From Paenibacillus sp. XY044 (GTDB lineage: Bacteria > Bacillota > Bacilli > Paenibacillales > Paenibacillaceae), in assembly GCF_002257645.1 (NCBI RefSeq), contig NZ_NQMO01000001.1, positions 1,040,065-1,104,064 on the forward strand: DNA of 64,000 nucleotides, in the 5' to 3' direction. The stretch's first letter is position 1. Each line of letters starts with the position of its first letter. Of the stretch, positions 35,301 through 44,227 are shown piece after piece. Under the pieces are notes generated by a model. That model did no database searches and had not been told where the DNA came from. It saw only the letters and a program-made list of their open reading frames with translations. The translations under genes and the position numbers were made by a program.

Positions 35301-38300
35301 TACGGTGACGAACGGAACCGATAAATATAAGTCAACCGTTATCGTGGACAACACGCCTCCGGAGATCAACCCATCTATCGAAGACGGCAAGGAATATCGC
35401 GGTGAGTTTACGCTGGATGCCGAAATTAAGGATGCCTTCGCTGGGGTGGACAAGGTCGATGTGAAGCTGGACGATCAGAGCATCAAGCTGCCTTATCAAA
35501 CTTCGTCCGGATCGCTGAAAGGCGGCGAGCATACGCTGACCATTCATGCAGTGGACACTGCGGGCAATGAAAGCACGAAGACAGTGAAATTCACGGTTCC
35601 CGATGAGAACCCGCTGGCACCGGAGCTGATCAGCCCGCAGCAAGGGCAGACGAACCTTGGAAGCAGCGCAAATCTGACCGTAAAGGTGCAGGACCCGAAC
35701 CAGGACCCGATGAACGTGCTCTTTTACAAAGGGTATAAATACGATGGCAACCGGACGGAGGACTTTACCGGGTACTTGAACGCTTCAGTGTCCGAGCCTC
35801 CGAAGGAAATGGCTCCTACCGGCGAAACGCAAATGAACCCGGGAGACTACGCCAAAATCAGTGCGGAAGACGGCAAATATTTGGAAAACGAATCGGTGGA
35901 CAAGTTTCCTTACCAACGATTCGAAGTGAAGCTTGATCCTACCGTGAAAGCGACGGACCGCGTGGATATCCACTGGAAAGGAAAATCGCTCGAAGGCCGC
36001 AAGGTCAGCCTGTACGCCTGGAGCCCCGCGCAGGGCAAATGGATCCAGCTCGACCATGTGATCGCGGGAACCGGGAATTTTGAACTGAACGCGACCGTGC
36101 AGGCGGGAGATTATGCGTCCGGCCAAGCGATCGACGTCATGATTCAGGACGAAATCGCCGCGGCGGCGGAGGGTGCTGGAGCAGGCACCAAACCTTCGCC
36201 GGAGCAGGAAGATCCTTACGACTTCTCGTTCGTCTGGATGTCCGACACCCAGTACTATTCGCAAAGCTATCCGAAGATCTATCAGGATATCGTCAACTGG
36301 ATCGCTGCCCAGAAGGAAAAAATGAATATTCAATACGTCATACACACGGGCGACGTCGTCGACAAATCCTATGAAGAGTATCAGTGGGTCGAAGCCGACA
36401 AGGACATGAAGGTGCTGGAGAATGCCGGCATTCCTTACGGCGTATTGGCTGGTAACCACGACGTAGGCCATCAGGACAACGATTATACGAAGTTCAAGGA
36501 GTATTTCGGGGAGGACCGGTTCAAGAACAACTCGACGTTTGCCGGCTCTTATGATAACAACCGCGGTCATTACGATCTGGTGTCCTCAAACGGAAACGAC
36601 TTTATCATCGTCTACATGGGTTGGGGTCTCGGGGACGAAGAAATCGAATGGATGAACGAAGTGGTTTCCAAGTATCCGGAACGTAAAGCGATCCTGTGCT
36701 TGCATGAGTACATGCTCGTATCGAATAACCGTGCGCCGATTGCGGACCAAATTTTCGAAAAAGTCGTGAAGCCGAACAAGAACGTCATCGCCGCGCTGTC
36801 CGGGCATTATCACGACGCGGAGCTGAAGGTGGATGAGCTCGACGATAACGGCGACGGCGTACCTGACCGTAACGTCTATCAGATGCTTGCGGATTACCAG
36901 GGAGCGCCTGAAGGCGGGCTGGGTTACATCCGTCTCATGCAGTTCGATATGAAGAACAACAAACTTCACATCAAAACGTATTCGCCATATTTGAACGATT
37001 ATAACTACTATGATCCACAGGAAAATCCGGGCAAGGACGAGTTTGACCTGGACCTGGATCTCCAGCCGAAAACCAAGCAGGTTGCGACGGATTACATCAG
37101 CGTCAAAGTGTACACCGATAGCGAAATCGGAAGCAGCCAAGATGTGGCCAGCGGGTCTCGGGCATCTGTCGCATGGAACGGACTGCCCGCGAACAGCTAC
37201 CAGCAGTGGTACGTGAAAGCGGAAGACGCTCACAGCGGCAGCACGCTCTCCGATATTTGGGGCTTCTATACCGGGAAAAACAATTCCGGAAATCCTGGCG
37301 GGGGTAACGGAGGCAACAACGGTGGAAACAATGGAGGCAACAACGGTGGCAACAGCGGCGGGAATGGCGGCGGAACAGCCCCGTCACAACCGGGCAACGG
37401 AAATGCCACTTCGCCTGAAACGCCTTCTGTTCCGGGAACGGGCGGCAATAAGGGAACCGTGGTACTGAAGCCGGGCACGAACGGAAGCTATCAGGCCGAC
37501 GCGAAAGCATTGGACCAAGCGATGACCGAAAGCACGAATGGAAAAATCGTCATCACGCTCGACGGAACGACTGGACAAGGACAACAGGCGGCTTCCCTGT
37601 CCCTGCCTGCAGCCAGCGTGGCCAAGGCCAAAGAAAACGGTCTGTCTCTGATCGTAACTGGACCGGATATGACCGTTACGGTGCCAGCGGCATCGTGGCC
37701 AGGTTCGCTGTCTGTTGCCCAGCAGCTGGTTCTGCGTTTGGATGCGACGATGAACAGCACAGCCAACCAGGCTGTCAGGGATGCGATCGGCTCCCAATCC
37801 GACTACAGTCTTGCCGGCCCGGTGTACACTCTCAGTCTGGCCAAGGTCAACGGGCAGTCGGAATCCGAGATTCAGAATCTGAGCGGACCCATTACGGTCG
37901 AGGGTAAACTCACCCCTGAGCAGCTGCAGAAACTGGATACCGATTACGCTGGGGTTTATGAACTGGGCAGCGGCCAGCCTAAATATCTCGGCGGTCACTT
38001 CAGCGGCGGCACCGTGAGCTTTACCGCGGACCATCTTGGTCCGTACGCTGTACTTGAGTATCACAAAAGCTTTGCGGATGTGAACGGCTCCTGGGCGGAC
38101 GAATACATCGGCAAGCTGGCGGCCAAACACCTGGTCAACGGACTCGACGAGAACCGGTACGGGCCTAAGCTGAACGTCAGCCGTGCGGATTTCCTCACGC
38201 TGGCCATGCGAGTTATGGGCACGGACCCACAAGCTTCGGAAGGTTCGACCTTTACGGACGTTCCGGTGAGCAGCTATTACGCCGGCGCGGTGGCTGAGGC

Positions 38301-38604
38301 CGCAAAACTCGGACTCATCCAAGGAAGCGGCGGCAAGTTCAGACCGCAGGATCCGATCAGCCGCGAGGAGGCTGCATCCATATTGGTGAAGCTGGCCAAA
38401 ACGATGAACTGGAGCGGCGAATCGGCTGCGTCCAGCAGCTTTGCCGATATGCAAAACGTGTCAGGTTGGGCTAAGCAGGCCGTTACGGAAGCCGGTCAGC
38501 TCGGACTGATGAACGGCAAAGGCAGCGGCGAGTTCGATCCGCAGGGGCAGGTCACCCGTGCGGAGACGGCGAAGATGATGTACACGCTCATCGCGCAAAA
38601 ATAG
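32353..38604 (+). CDS. Giant S-layer-anchored protein: two lamin-tail domains, metallophosphoesterase, three SLH domains
   Basis: The TTG at 32353 with AAGGAG 11 nt upstream gives a proper signal peptide (KRTSKLQRSMSAVMLGSMLISAAAPVSYA); an ATG at 32299 would spoil it. The mature protein of about 2050 residues has two lamin tail domain-like modules (about 190-350 and 478-650: LLITEMVPDTANV... and LLVTELVPNTTNV..., each with EVYNNTDQ). A long Ig-like stretch follows. A calcineurin-like metallophosphoesterase (about 1290-1570) shows MSDTQYY, HTGDVVD, GNHDVG and SGHYHDAE. A Gly/Asn linker (about 1649-1674) leads to a beta domain and three SLH domains (about 1907-2083) for binding pyruvylated secondary cell wall polymer. 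It should hydrolyse phosphoesters at the cell surface; the substrate may be nucleic acid, nucleotides or phospho-sugars. Confidence 0.9.
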   Translation: MKRTSKLQRSMSAVMLGSMLISAAAPVSYADGLGDQTAPVVTAEPANDPAVPAADNSTNKGTSLESQEAQNTLQIDHQAPAEILAAQDFTVSVVITGTAAASWSGVVKYAVDGNAEASVPFVQAEGKQDTYDAIIPAEALHGSMLNYSISLLDGQSLVLKTAAYSAPIKGGETEPGTGQDGVANIAAAGLPLLITEMVPDTANVDGVSADAYEYVEVYNNTDQDINFKDYSFFYNNKDNWTPVNGGDMIIPAHSPAVFWIMNASNKDETEEAFNGNYGSHLVDGQNLFRINGGGGMANTAGRTLSIKDSTGSIIVTASYEAQHVKMNQGILFQHPAEGSVQMAVMPASGQTPATPGTVDSAQLVPVEVPEGSETVITHTPPTSVEVQDLEIQAHVENPGKNSDGSPAPVQLLYKTPGQARYTVIPMADAQGTGDYKATIPAAALVESQIDYRIAANQTEKKYSAKVNLPEFDPAKAPPLLVTELVPNTTNVSGTSTDAYEAIEVYNNTDQPVSFKNYKLYYRYPDKGTAGDVVWPSTKEDFVIPSKGTVVFWIKNSANQSYTAEQFNDFYKTTLVENENLFMIQSDGMSNSGRRAIVIKTNTGKEISAAYYDADTLYENGTKGDETKENMGLHYAYPQNGSTTMIKASTGTQAASPGSAAASQIPSEPVHQEEDTNAPTIEDVTKVREIDQSKSLGLIADAQDDKEVRSVQVYVRSDKQSEYTSHNLSEDFNDTMYHYKLSSAELIGRKYIEYYFAASDGVNETKSDVVKVDVTGGPDSSPLRLNVKDQQVIKGTSTIKGTAEALGSGSLELSIDGEPVADGSTFTQLEHDAYFVFDAVNVDYYFKNAVTMGPASLGDKSILYTFLDPITTYTTLSFPISADRLKADEDNIIYVRAGSKTGPFDDRPEENKDDFEIKNVRLVLADGTEIWDPAYALKDQVIKMGDSAGKNESVGFKFNLTADQLKSKAYAWNTLEAEDGPHEITVTNGTDKYKSTVIVDNTPPEINPSIEDGKEYRGEFTLDAEIKDAFAGVDKVDVKLDDQSIKLPYQTSSGSLKGGEHTLTIHAVDTAGNESTKTVKFTVPDENPLAPELISPQQGQTNLGSSANLTVKVQDPNQDPMNVLFYKGYKYDGNRTEDFTGYLNASVSEPPKEMAPTGETQMNPGDYAKISAEDGKYLENESVDKFPYQRFEVKLDPTVKATDRVDIHWKGKSLEGRKVSLYAWSPAQGKWIQLDHVIAGTGNFELNATVQAGDYASGQAIDVMIQDEIAAAAEGAGAGTKPSPEQEDPYDFSFVWMSDTQYYSQSYPKIYQDIVNWIAAQKEKMNIQYVIHTGDVVDKSYEEYQWVEADKDMKVLENAGIPYGVLAGNHDVGHQDNDYTKFKEYFGEDRFKNNSTFAGSYDNNRGHYDLVSSNGNDFIIVYMGWGLGDEEIEWMNEVVSKYPERKAILCLHEYMLVSNNRAPIADQIFEKVVKPNKNVIAALSGHYHDAELKVDELDDNGDGVPDRNVYQMLADYQGAPEGGLGYIRLMQFDMKNNKLHIKTYSPYLNDYNYYDPQENPGKDEFDLDLDLQPKTKQVATDYISVKVYTDSEIGSSQDVASGSRASVAWNGLPANSYQQWYVKAEDAHSGSTLSDIWGFYTGKNNSGNPGGGNGGNNGGNNGGNNGGNSGGNGGGTAPSQPGNGNATSPETPSVPGTGGNKGTVVLKPGTNGSYQADAKALDQAMTESTNGKIVITLDGTTGQGQQAASLSLPAASVAKAKENGLSLIVTGPDMTVTVPAASWPGSLSVAQQLVLRLDATMNSTANQAVRDAIGSQSDYSLAGPVYTLSLAKVNGQSESEIQNLSGPITVEGKLTPEQLQKLDTDYAGVYELGSGQPKYLGGHFSGGTVSFTADHLGPYAVLEYHKSFADVNGSWADEYIGKLAAKHLVNGLDENRYGPKLNVSRADFLTLAMRVMGTDPQASEGSTFTDVPVSSYYAGAVAEAAKLGLIQGSGGKFRPQDPISREEAASILVKLAKTMNWSGESAASSSFADMQNVSGWAKQAVTEAGQLGLMNGKGSGEFDPQGQVTRAETAKMMYTLIAQK
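37297..37374 (+). repeat. Gly/Asn-coding low-complexity linker
   Basis: Tandem GGNNGG-coding units (GGAGGCAACAACGGTGGAAAC-like, imperfect) between the enzymatic part and the C-terminal domains of the SLH protein; prone to length change by slippage. Confidence 0.8.
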
Positions 38605-38649
38605 CACTTATACCCGAGGCGGAAGGCGGCGGTTCAGCCTCCAGCCAGC

Positions 38650-38686
38650 CGCAAGCCGGCGCCAGAGTTTTTGGCGCCGGCTTGCG
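38650..38686. terminator. Strong symmetrical hairpin after the SLH gene
   Basis: CGCAAGCCGGCGCCA pairs perfectly with TGGCGCCGGCTTGCG around a T-rich loop. The T-tract afterwards is poor, but position and stability suggest transcript termination or 3' end protection. The 426-bp gap 38605-39030 has no convincing gene. Confidence 0.6.
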
Positions 38687-38895
38687 TGCGTTTCCGGTCT
38701 TGAATCCGGCGAACGTGCGTTCTATAATCAGAGTAGCACGTGTGTGAACATGTTAAGAGCCTGGGCCGTTTGCAATCAGTGTTCAACGAAAGACAGTAAG
38801 ATAGCTGAAGACCTGGGAGGTACATGAGAAGCTTGGATCACAGGAGCACATCGTTGTGGAAATAGAAGCATTTCCATAAAGTTTCGGGGCTGCCA

Positions 38896-38904
38896 TGATA
38901 TAAT
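38896..38904 (+). promoter_or_regulatory. Extended -10 promoter of the TerB-ATPase-helicase operon
   Basis: TGATATAAT contains TGN plus a perfect TATAAT; no good -35 is seen. The predicted start site falls at about 38911, at the edge of the CTAG repeat. Confidence 0.45.
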
Positions 38905-38917
38905 AATTTTTAATTAC

Positions 38918-38980
38918 CTAGTCTTTCTAGTATTTCTAATTTTGCTAGTATTGTTAATCTGCTAGTATTGCCAATCTAGA
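38918..38980. repeat. CTAG-rich short repeat array overlapping the operon's 5' leader
   Basis: Five CTAG tetramers within 62 bp (38918, 38927, 38945, 38962, 38976). The units CTAGTATT-N3-AAT repeat with 17-18 bp spacing. CTAG is generally the rarest tetramer in bacterial DNA, so the cluster is unlikely by chance. The position just after the -10 suits an operator, or a leader RNA element. Confidence 0.5.
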
Positions 38981-39030
38981 AAGGCTGGTTCGCATTTAGT
39001 TTGGAAATCACCGGTTAGGGATGGATACAA

Positions 39031-40701
39031 GTGAAAAATAACGAAAGAGGACCCATTGAATTTACGGAAATCGACCTGGGCGGAGATGTTGGTGAAGGAT
39101 TGCGCATTCCCGCCCGGGACCCTGCCGCCATCACTTCGTCTAAACCCATAACGTTCAGTATGGAGAGCCGGGAACAGGCCTTTGCAGAAGAAGCGATCGG
39201 GAGAGCGGATGAGGTTGGCGATCCGGCCCCTTATGTTCCTTTTATGAGCTATTGGCCGACTTATCAACAAATGTCCGAAGCTCAGCGAAAATGGTATTTT
39301 TACTGGAGAAGCGAAGTACGGCAGGGGCGTTATTCTCATACGGATCTGTCCTATGTCTTCATATACATTTATGAGTTGATTCAACAAGTCGGCTGGTCCG
39401 ATCCCGAGGAAGGATACAGGCTGCTGGATGAGATTTGGACGGCTTACCGGGACAAGTTCACCCGGCTGGATCATTATTTAAAGGAATGGATTGCCGATTT
39501 TGTGCTGATTCACAAGCTCGATATTCCGCTGATTCGCATAACGCAAAAGGCAGGCAGCTTGCTGTCCCATGAGTTGATGGATTTGGAGCTCGTGCGTTTG
39601 TTCCAGGAAAAACCGCTGCAGATTCCGATGGAATTGCTGCTTATCTTAAGCGATTACGATGTGCAGGGCAGCAGGTTTTACCTGGAAATCGGCCAAGGGG
39701 ATATGGAGCATCACGTTCCGCGGATCGTATCGCTGGCTGCCGGGTATTTGCGCGAAAAGGAACACGAAACATGGATGGAATTGTTCAACCCGGACATACC
39801 GCCAAAAACGACCGAAAGGTATTTGTTCCACAGAGCGGTGTACGATGCCCGTTTATACGGGCGTTTACTTCCGGTCACCACCGTTCCTATACGGAATCAT
39901 GCTCCGCTGCGGAGCTGGGTGACGCAGATGATCCGTTACACGGAAAATAAACTGCGGGAGCTGCGCGGATTCAAGGGGCGTCTGAGAGGTGTCGGGATCG
40001 ACCCCTCGATAGAGCGCCTCGCGGACCTTTATTTGAAACGGGAGCTGAGCGGCCCGAAGGAGGACAGACCGGCGATTGTGATCGATTCGGACAAGCTCGC
40101 TTCTCTGCAAAAGGACACCGAATATGTCCGGGGCATGCTTACCGTTGAAGCATTGGACATGTCGGAAGAGAAGGACCGGACGGAGGAGATCCTTCCGCTA
40201 GAGTCGAGAGCAGCCGATGCAGATCCACCTGTAAAGGAACCGGCAACCGTATCGGAAGATGGCTTCCGCTCTGAAGAGATGAAGGCATCCGTACTGGCTG
40301 CTGGCCTCATCGCTGAAGAGGGGGCGGCTCCCGTACCGGCCGCTGATCTCAAGTCCGAGTTCCAAGCGGAAGATAATCTGGCATGCACTGATTCAGTGCT
40401 TGTAGAATCCGCCTTAACAACAAATGGCAACTCGGTAGCGTGGGACACCTCCGGGCTGGATGCGGAATGGACCCATTTTGCAGAAATGCTGTCATCGTAT
40501 CAGCTGGAAGCGCTGCTGGCTTTGGCAGGATCGTCCCCGGATACGGACTTGATCCAGGTGGCTGACCGTTACGGGACGATGCCGGGCCTCATCATCGATG
40601 AAATCAATGACGCGGCCATGGAAACGATTGGCGACCTGGTCATTGACGGAGACCGAATCGCCGAAGAATATATGGATTGCTTTGAGAACTTGAAAGGATG
40701 A
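39031..40701 (+). CDS. TerB_N/TerB_C domain protein, first gene of a putative defence/stress operon
   Basis: 556 residues, GTG start behind AGGGATGG. An N-terminal extension (1-65) precedes a TerB_N-type domain (about 65-260) recognised by PFMSYWPTYQQMSEAQRKWYFYWR, SYVFIYIYELI, EEGYRLLDEIW and LKEWIADFVLIH. The C-terminal third contains the TerB_C-like start PAIVIDSDKLASLQKDTEYVRGML. It continues through an acidic low-complexity stretch to a final helical region (SYQLEALLALAG, PGLIIDEINDAAMETIGDLVIDGD). No membrane segment. TerB_N/TerB_C proteins are found beside ATPases and helicases in Firmicutes and are thought to take part in stress or phage response. It overlaps the next gene by 4 bp. 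Confidence 0.85.
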   Translation: MKNNERGPIEFTEIDLGGDVGEGLRIPARDPAAITSSKPITFSMESREQAFAEEAIGRADEVGDPAPYVPFMSYWPTYQQMSEAQRKWYFYWRSEVRQGRYSHTDLSYVFIYIYELIQQVGWSDPEEGYRLLDEIWTAYRDKFTRLDHYLKEWIADFVLIHKLDIPLIRITQKAGSLLSHELMDLELVRLFQEKPLQIPMELLLILSDYDVQGSRFYLEIGQGDMEHHVPRIVSLAAGYLREKEHETWMELFNPDIPPKTTERYLFHRAVYDARLYGRLLPVTTVPIRNHAPLRSWVTQMIRYTENKLRELRGFKGRLRGVGIDPSIERLADLYLKRELSGPKEDRPAIVIDSDKLASLQKDTEYVRGMLTVEALDMSEEKDRTEEILPLESRAADADPPVKEPATVSEDGFRSEEMKASVLAAGLIAEEGAAPVPAADLKSEFQAEDNLACTDSVLVESALTTNGNSVAWDTSGLDAEWTHFAEMLSSYQLEALLALAGSSPDTDLIQVADRYGTMPGLIIDEINDAAMETIGDLVIDGDRIAEEYMDCFENLKG

Positions 40702-42026
40702 ACCGAATGAATGAAGTGAAAATACCGAAAAGGCTGACCACTGCGCTCATGAATTCGCTGACGGCAGGCGTCGTGCCCCGCGTTGGGCTGGAGCATGTCG
40801 CTGTGGGACGCCGGGCGGAAGTGGACGCGATTTTAAGGGATATGGATAACATCGCCGAAGGGGGAGCGGGCTTCAAATTTATTACCGGCCGTTACGGCAG
40901 CGGAAAAAGCTTCCTGCTTCAGACTTTCCGCAATTATGCGATGGACCGCGACTTTGTCGTGGCGGACGCCGATTTGTCTCCGGAACGGCGGCTCGTTGGA
41001 ACGAAAGGCCAGGGATTGGCCACGTACCGCGAGCTGATGACCCATCTGTCTACCCGTACACGGCCGGACGGGGGAGCTTTGGAAGCGATTCTGCAGAAGT
41101 GGATCGCCGGCCTGCAGCAGTCCGCGATGCAGGAGAAGGGGCTTCGTCCGAATGACGCCGCACTGAATGAAGAGGTGGAGCAGCGGATTTTCACGGTGAC
41201 TTCACAGATGCAGAGCTTGGTGCATGGGTTCGATTTTGCCAAGGTGCTGTCAGTCTACTGGAACGGCTATAAGCTGGGTGACGACGACCGCAAGCAGGCG
41301 GCGCTTCGCTGGCTTCGCGGGGAAATCCCTACCAAGACGGAGGCGCGCCGTGAGCTTGAGGTCGGCGTGATCATCGATGACGACAATTGGTACGATTATA
41401 TGAAGCTGTGGGCGGAATTCACGGCGAAGATCGGATATAAAGGACTGCTGTTATTTATCGACGAAGCGGTCAATTTGTACAAAATTACGAACAGCGTTTC
41501 CCGGCAGAGCAACTACGAGAAAATGCTGACGATGTTTAATGATACGATGCAGGGGAAGGCGGAGCATCTCGGCATCTTTATCGGGGGAACGCCGCAATTT
41601 GTGGAAGATGAGCGCAGGGGGCTCTTCAGCTATGAAGCGCTGCGCTCCCGACTGATCGAAGGCAGGTATGCGGGAAGCGGCTTCGCCAATTACTCCGGAC
41701 CCATTATTAAGCTGGAGATGCTGTCGAGCGAAGAAATTTTCATCCTGCTGGAAAAGCTGACGCGGATTCATGCCATGCATTATGGATATGAGCCTGCAAT
41801 AGGCAGCGGCGAAATCATTACTTTCATGGAAAATGCGGCCGGGCGGCTCGGAGCGGATCAGCTGCTAACCCCGCGCGAAGTGATTCGGGATTATATGGAT
41901 TTGCTTCATACCCTTCATCAGAATCCGGGTATCACCTTTGATCAGCTGGTCGGCGAGCGCAGCGTGAAACCGGCGGATGCCGACCCTGACGAAGTCAGCG
42001 ACTTTTTGGCGGAGTTCGAACTATGA
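40698..42026 (+). CDS. BrxD-like P-loop ATPase (DUF2791 family)
   Basis: 442 residues; ATGA overlap with the TerB gene. AAA/STAND-like ATPase: Walker A GRYGSGKS (about 65-72), Walker B LLLFIDEA (about 250-257), a sensor-type segment GIFIGGTPQFVEDERRGLFSYEALRSRL, and a C-terminal helical part LTPREVIRDYMDLLH. This architecture is that of the DUF2791/BrxD ATPases, which occur in type 2 BREX anti-phage systems together with an Lhr-like helicase (BrxHI). Here the BREX hallmark genes (PglX methyltransferase, PglZ, PglY/PglW) are absent. The protein probably acts as a complex with the helicase encoded next. Confidence 0.88.
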   Translation: MNRMNEVKIPKRLTTALMNSLTAGVVPRVGLEHVAVGRRAEVDAILRDMDNIAEGGAGFKFITGRYGSGKSFLLQTFRNYAMDRDFVVADADLSPERRLVGTKGQGLATYRELMTHLSTRTRPDGGALEAILQKWIAGLQQSAMQEKGLRPNDAALNEEVEQRIFTVTSQMQSLVHGFDFAKVLSVYWNGYKLGDDDRKQAALRWLRGEIPTKTEARRELEVGVIIDDDNWYDYMKLWAEFTAKIGYKGLLLFIDEAVNLYKITNSVSRQSNYEKMLTMFNDTMQGKAEHLGIFIGGTPQFVEDERRGLFSYEALRSRLIEGRYAGSGFANYSGPIIKLEMLSSEEIFILLEKLTRIHAMHYGYEPAIGSGEIITFMENAAGRLGADQLLTPREVIRDYMDLLHTLHQNPGITFDQLVGERSVKPADADPDEVSDFLAEFEL

Positions 42027-44227
42027 GCGGTAACCCGTTTTACAAGCTGGCTCCTTTTATTCAAGAATATATTTACAAAAAAAGGTGGGAGACGCTTCGG
42101 CCGGCCCAGGTGGAAGCCCTGAACATTTGCTTCGATACGCGGAATCATCTGCTGATCGCGGCGGGAACGGCTTCCGGCAAGACGGAAGCCGCCTTCTTTC
42201 CGGCCATGTCCGAACTGCACGAGCGGCCCGCGAAGTCTGTGGGGATTTTGTACATTGGACCGCTCAAGGCGCTCATTAACGACCAGTTTGAGCGGATGAA
42301 GGACCTGCTGATCGAATCGCGGATCCCGGTATGGCATTGGCACGGTGACGTATCTCAGGCGGAGAAAACAAAACTGATGCGAAATCCTTCGGGCATTCTG
42401 CAAATTACTCCCGAGTCGCTGGAAGGGCTGCTGATGAACCGGCCGAATGCGATCCCGGCGCTATTTCAGGACCTCAGATACATCATTATTGATGAGGTCC
42501 ATGCGTTTATGGGCGCAGACCGGGGTATTCAGGTGCTGAGCCAGATCACTAGGTTAGAGCGGATGGCGGGCTGCCATCCTAGACGAGTGGGCTTGTCCGC
42601 CACTTTGAGCGACTACGATTCCGCGACCGCCTGGCTCGGTGCGGGGAGTCCCGAGCAAGTATCCGTGGTCACATCGCCGGGCGGCCGCAAGCTGCGCCTT
42701 CGGGTCGACCATTTCTCGTTTCCCGATGCGCGCGACGAGGAGCAGGCAGAGCAGCTGCAAAACGCACGCAAAGCGTATTACGAGTATATTTACGAGACGA
42801 CGCACCTGAAGAAGGCGCTGATTTTTACGAACAGCCGGTCCGATGCCGAGCTGACGACGCTGGAAATGCGCAGAGTTGCGGCGAGGCGCAGCCAGCCGGA
42901 CGTATTTTATGTGCATCACGGCAGCATCTCGGCCATGCTGCGGGAAGAAGCCGAAAACGCGCTGAAAATCGGGCCGGGACCGGCCGTGGCGGCGGCAACG
43001 CTGACGCTGGAGCTGGGCATCGATTTGGGAGAGCTGGAGCGGGTGGTGCAGCTCGGCGCACCGTACAGCGCATCCAGCTTCGTCCAACGGCTTGGCCGGT
43101 CCGGACGCAGGGGCGATTCCGCTTCCGAAATGATGTTTGTCGTACAGGAGGAAGAAGATGAGGATGCGCCGCTCCCGGCCAGAATGCCTTGGACTTTGCT
43201 CCGTGCCATCGCGGTCATTGAACTCTATGTGCGCTATAAATGGGTGGAACCTCATGACATCCGGCGGATGCCTGTCGGGACGTTGTACCACCAGACGATG
43301 AGCATGCTGAAAAGCATGGGGGAATCCGAACCATCTGAATTGGCGCGTGCGGTCCTTACGCTTCCTTCATTCACACATGTGACGCCTGATGAGTTCAAAG
43401 TTTTTCTGAGCTATCTCATTCAAACCGATCACATCCAGTGGACCGAAGAACAGACCCTGATCATCGGGCTCACGGGTGAGAAGATCGTGAACAACTACCG
43501 TTTCTATGCGGTATTCAAGGATGATGAGGAACATGTCGTGTACAACGGCTCCGAGGAAATCGGCTCCATCACGACGGTTCCGCCGCCCGGCTATTGCTTC
43601 TCGTTGGCCGGTAAGCTGTGGAAAGTGGTGGAGGTGGACACCAAGCACAAAGCGGTCTACGTCAAGGCAGCTAAAGGCAAGGTGGACACGCTGTGGCTTG
43701 GTTCCGGTGGCGACGTCCATACGAAAGTGATGCGGAAAATGAGAGAAGTGCTTGCCGATTCCGCGATTTATCCGTACTTGTCGCCTCAGGCGGTGAATCG
43801 TCTGGAACGTGCCCGCCGCCTCGCGAGGGAAAGCGGCCTGCTCCGCGACATCGTCATTCCGGCCGGCGGCGATTCGCTCTTTGTGCTGCCATGGGTCGGC
43901 AGCAAGCAGTTCCGCACGCTGGAGCGGATGCTGAAGCATCATCTGGCGGATCGCCTCTCCCTGAGATCCATCGTGCCGATGGAGCCTTACTACATGAACG
44001 TGGCCGGCAACAGCGATGCCGGCACGCTGATCCAGGCGATCGCGGCGGAATGCGCCCGGTGCGGAGAAGAACAGCTCCTCGCACCGGAAGAAGCCCCGTA
44101 CCTCGGCAAGTACGATGAATTTGTGGCTCCGGATCTGGTTCGCCGCGCTTTTGTCGTCGACGGGCTTGACCTCAAGGGACTGAGAGAAGGAATATTGGAG
44201 GACCACCACTCGGAGATATCTTCCTAA
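42023..44227 (+). CDS. BrxHI/Lhr-like superfamily 2 DEAD/DEAH-box helicase
   Basis: 734 residues; ATGA overlap with the ATPase gene. All core SF2 motifs are visible: I GTASGKTE (about 48), Ia PLKALINDQ, Ib ITPESLE, II IIDEVHAF (DEVH, about 156), III LSATL (about 192), IV KKALIFTNSR, V ATLTLELGIDLG, and VI QRLGRSGRRG (about 355). The region after motif VI contains a winged-helix-like part and a beta-rich segment with GYCFSLAGKLWKVVEVD, as in Lhr-type helicases. No nuclease motif is evident. Lhr-like helicases paired with BrxD are known from BREX type 2. Together with the TerB protein it forms a three-part cassette that may process foreign or damaged DNA. Confidence 0.9.
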   Translation: MSGNPFYKLAPFIQEYIYKKRWETLRPAQVEALNICFDTRNHLLIAAGTASGKTEAAFFPAMSELHERPAKSVGILYIGPLKALINDQFERMKDLLIESRIPVWHWHGDVSQAEKTKLMRNPSGILQITPESLEGLLMNRPNAIPALFQDLRYIIIDEVHAFMGADRGIQVLSQITRLERMAGCHPRRVGLSATLSDYDSATAWLGAGSPEQVSVVTSPGGRKLRLRVDHFSFPDARDEEQAEQLQNARKAYYEYIYETTHLKKALIFTNSRSDAELTTLEMRRVAARRSQPDVFYVHHGSISAMLREEAENALKIGPGPAVAAATLTLELGIDLGELERVVQLGAPYSASSFVQRLGRSGRRGDSASEMMFVVQEEEDEDAPLPARMPWTLLRAIAVIELYVRYKWVEPHDIRRMPVGTLYHQTMSMLKSMGESEPSELARAVLTLPSFTHVTPDEFKVFLSYLIQTDHIQWTEEQTLIIGLTGEKIVNNYRFYAVFKDDEEHVVYNGSEEIGSITTVPPPGYCFSLAGKLWKVVEVDTKHKAVYVKAAKGKVDTLWLGSGGDVHTKVMRKMREVLADSAIYPYLSPQAVNRLERARRLARESGLLRDIVIPAGGDSLFVLPWVGSKQFRTLERMLKHHLADRLSLRSIVPMEPYYMNVAGNSDAGTLIQAIAAECARCGEEQLLAPEEAPYLGKYDEFVAPDLVRRAFVVDGLDLKGLREGILEDHHSEISS

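Noticed and set aside
35785..37233. Long minus-strand open frames opposite the SLH protein
   Set aside because: They are reverse-frame shadows of the metallophosphoesterase region; no domain or start signal is visible.
38634..38825. 63-residue minus-strand frame after the SLH gene
   Set aside because: It runs through the perfect hairpin at 38650-38686 and shows no RBS or family features.
39031..44227. Calling the operon a complete BREX system
   Set aside because: Only BrxD-like and BrxHI-like genes are present. PglX, PglZ and PglY/PglW are absent from the window, so the name would be unjustified.
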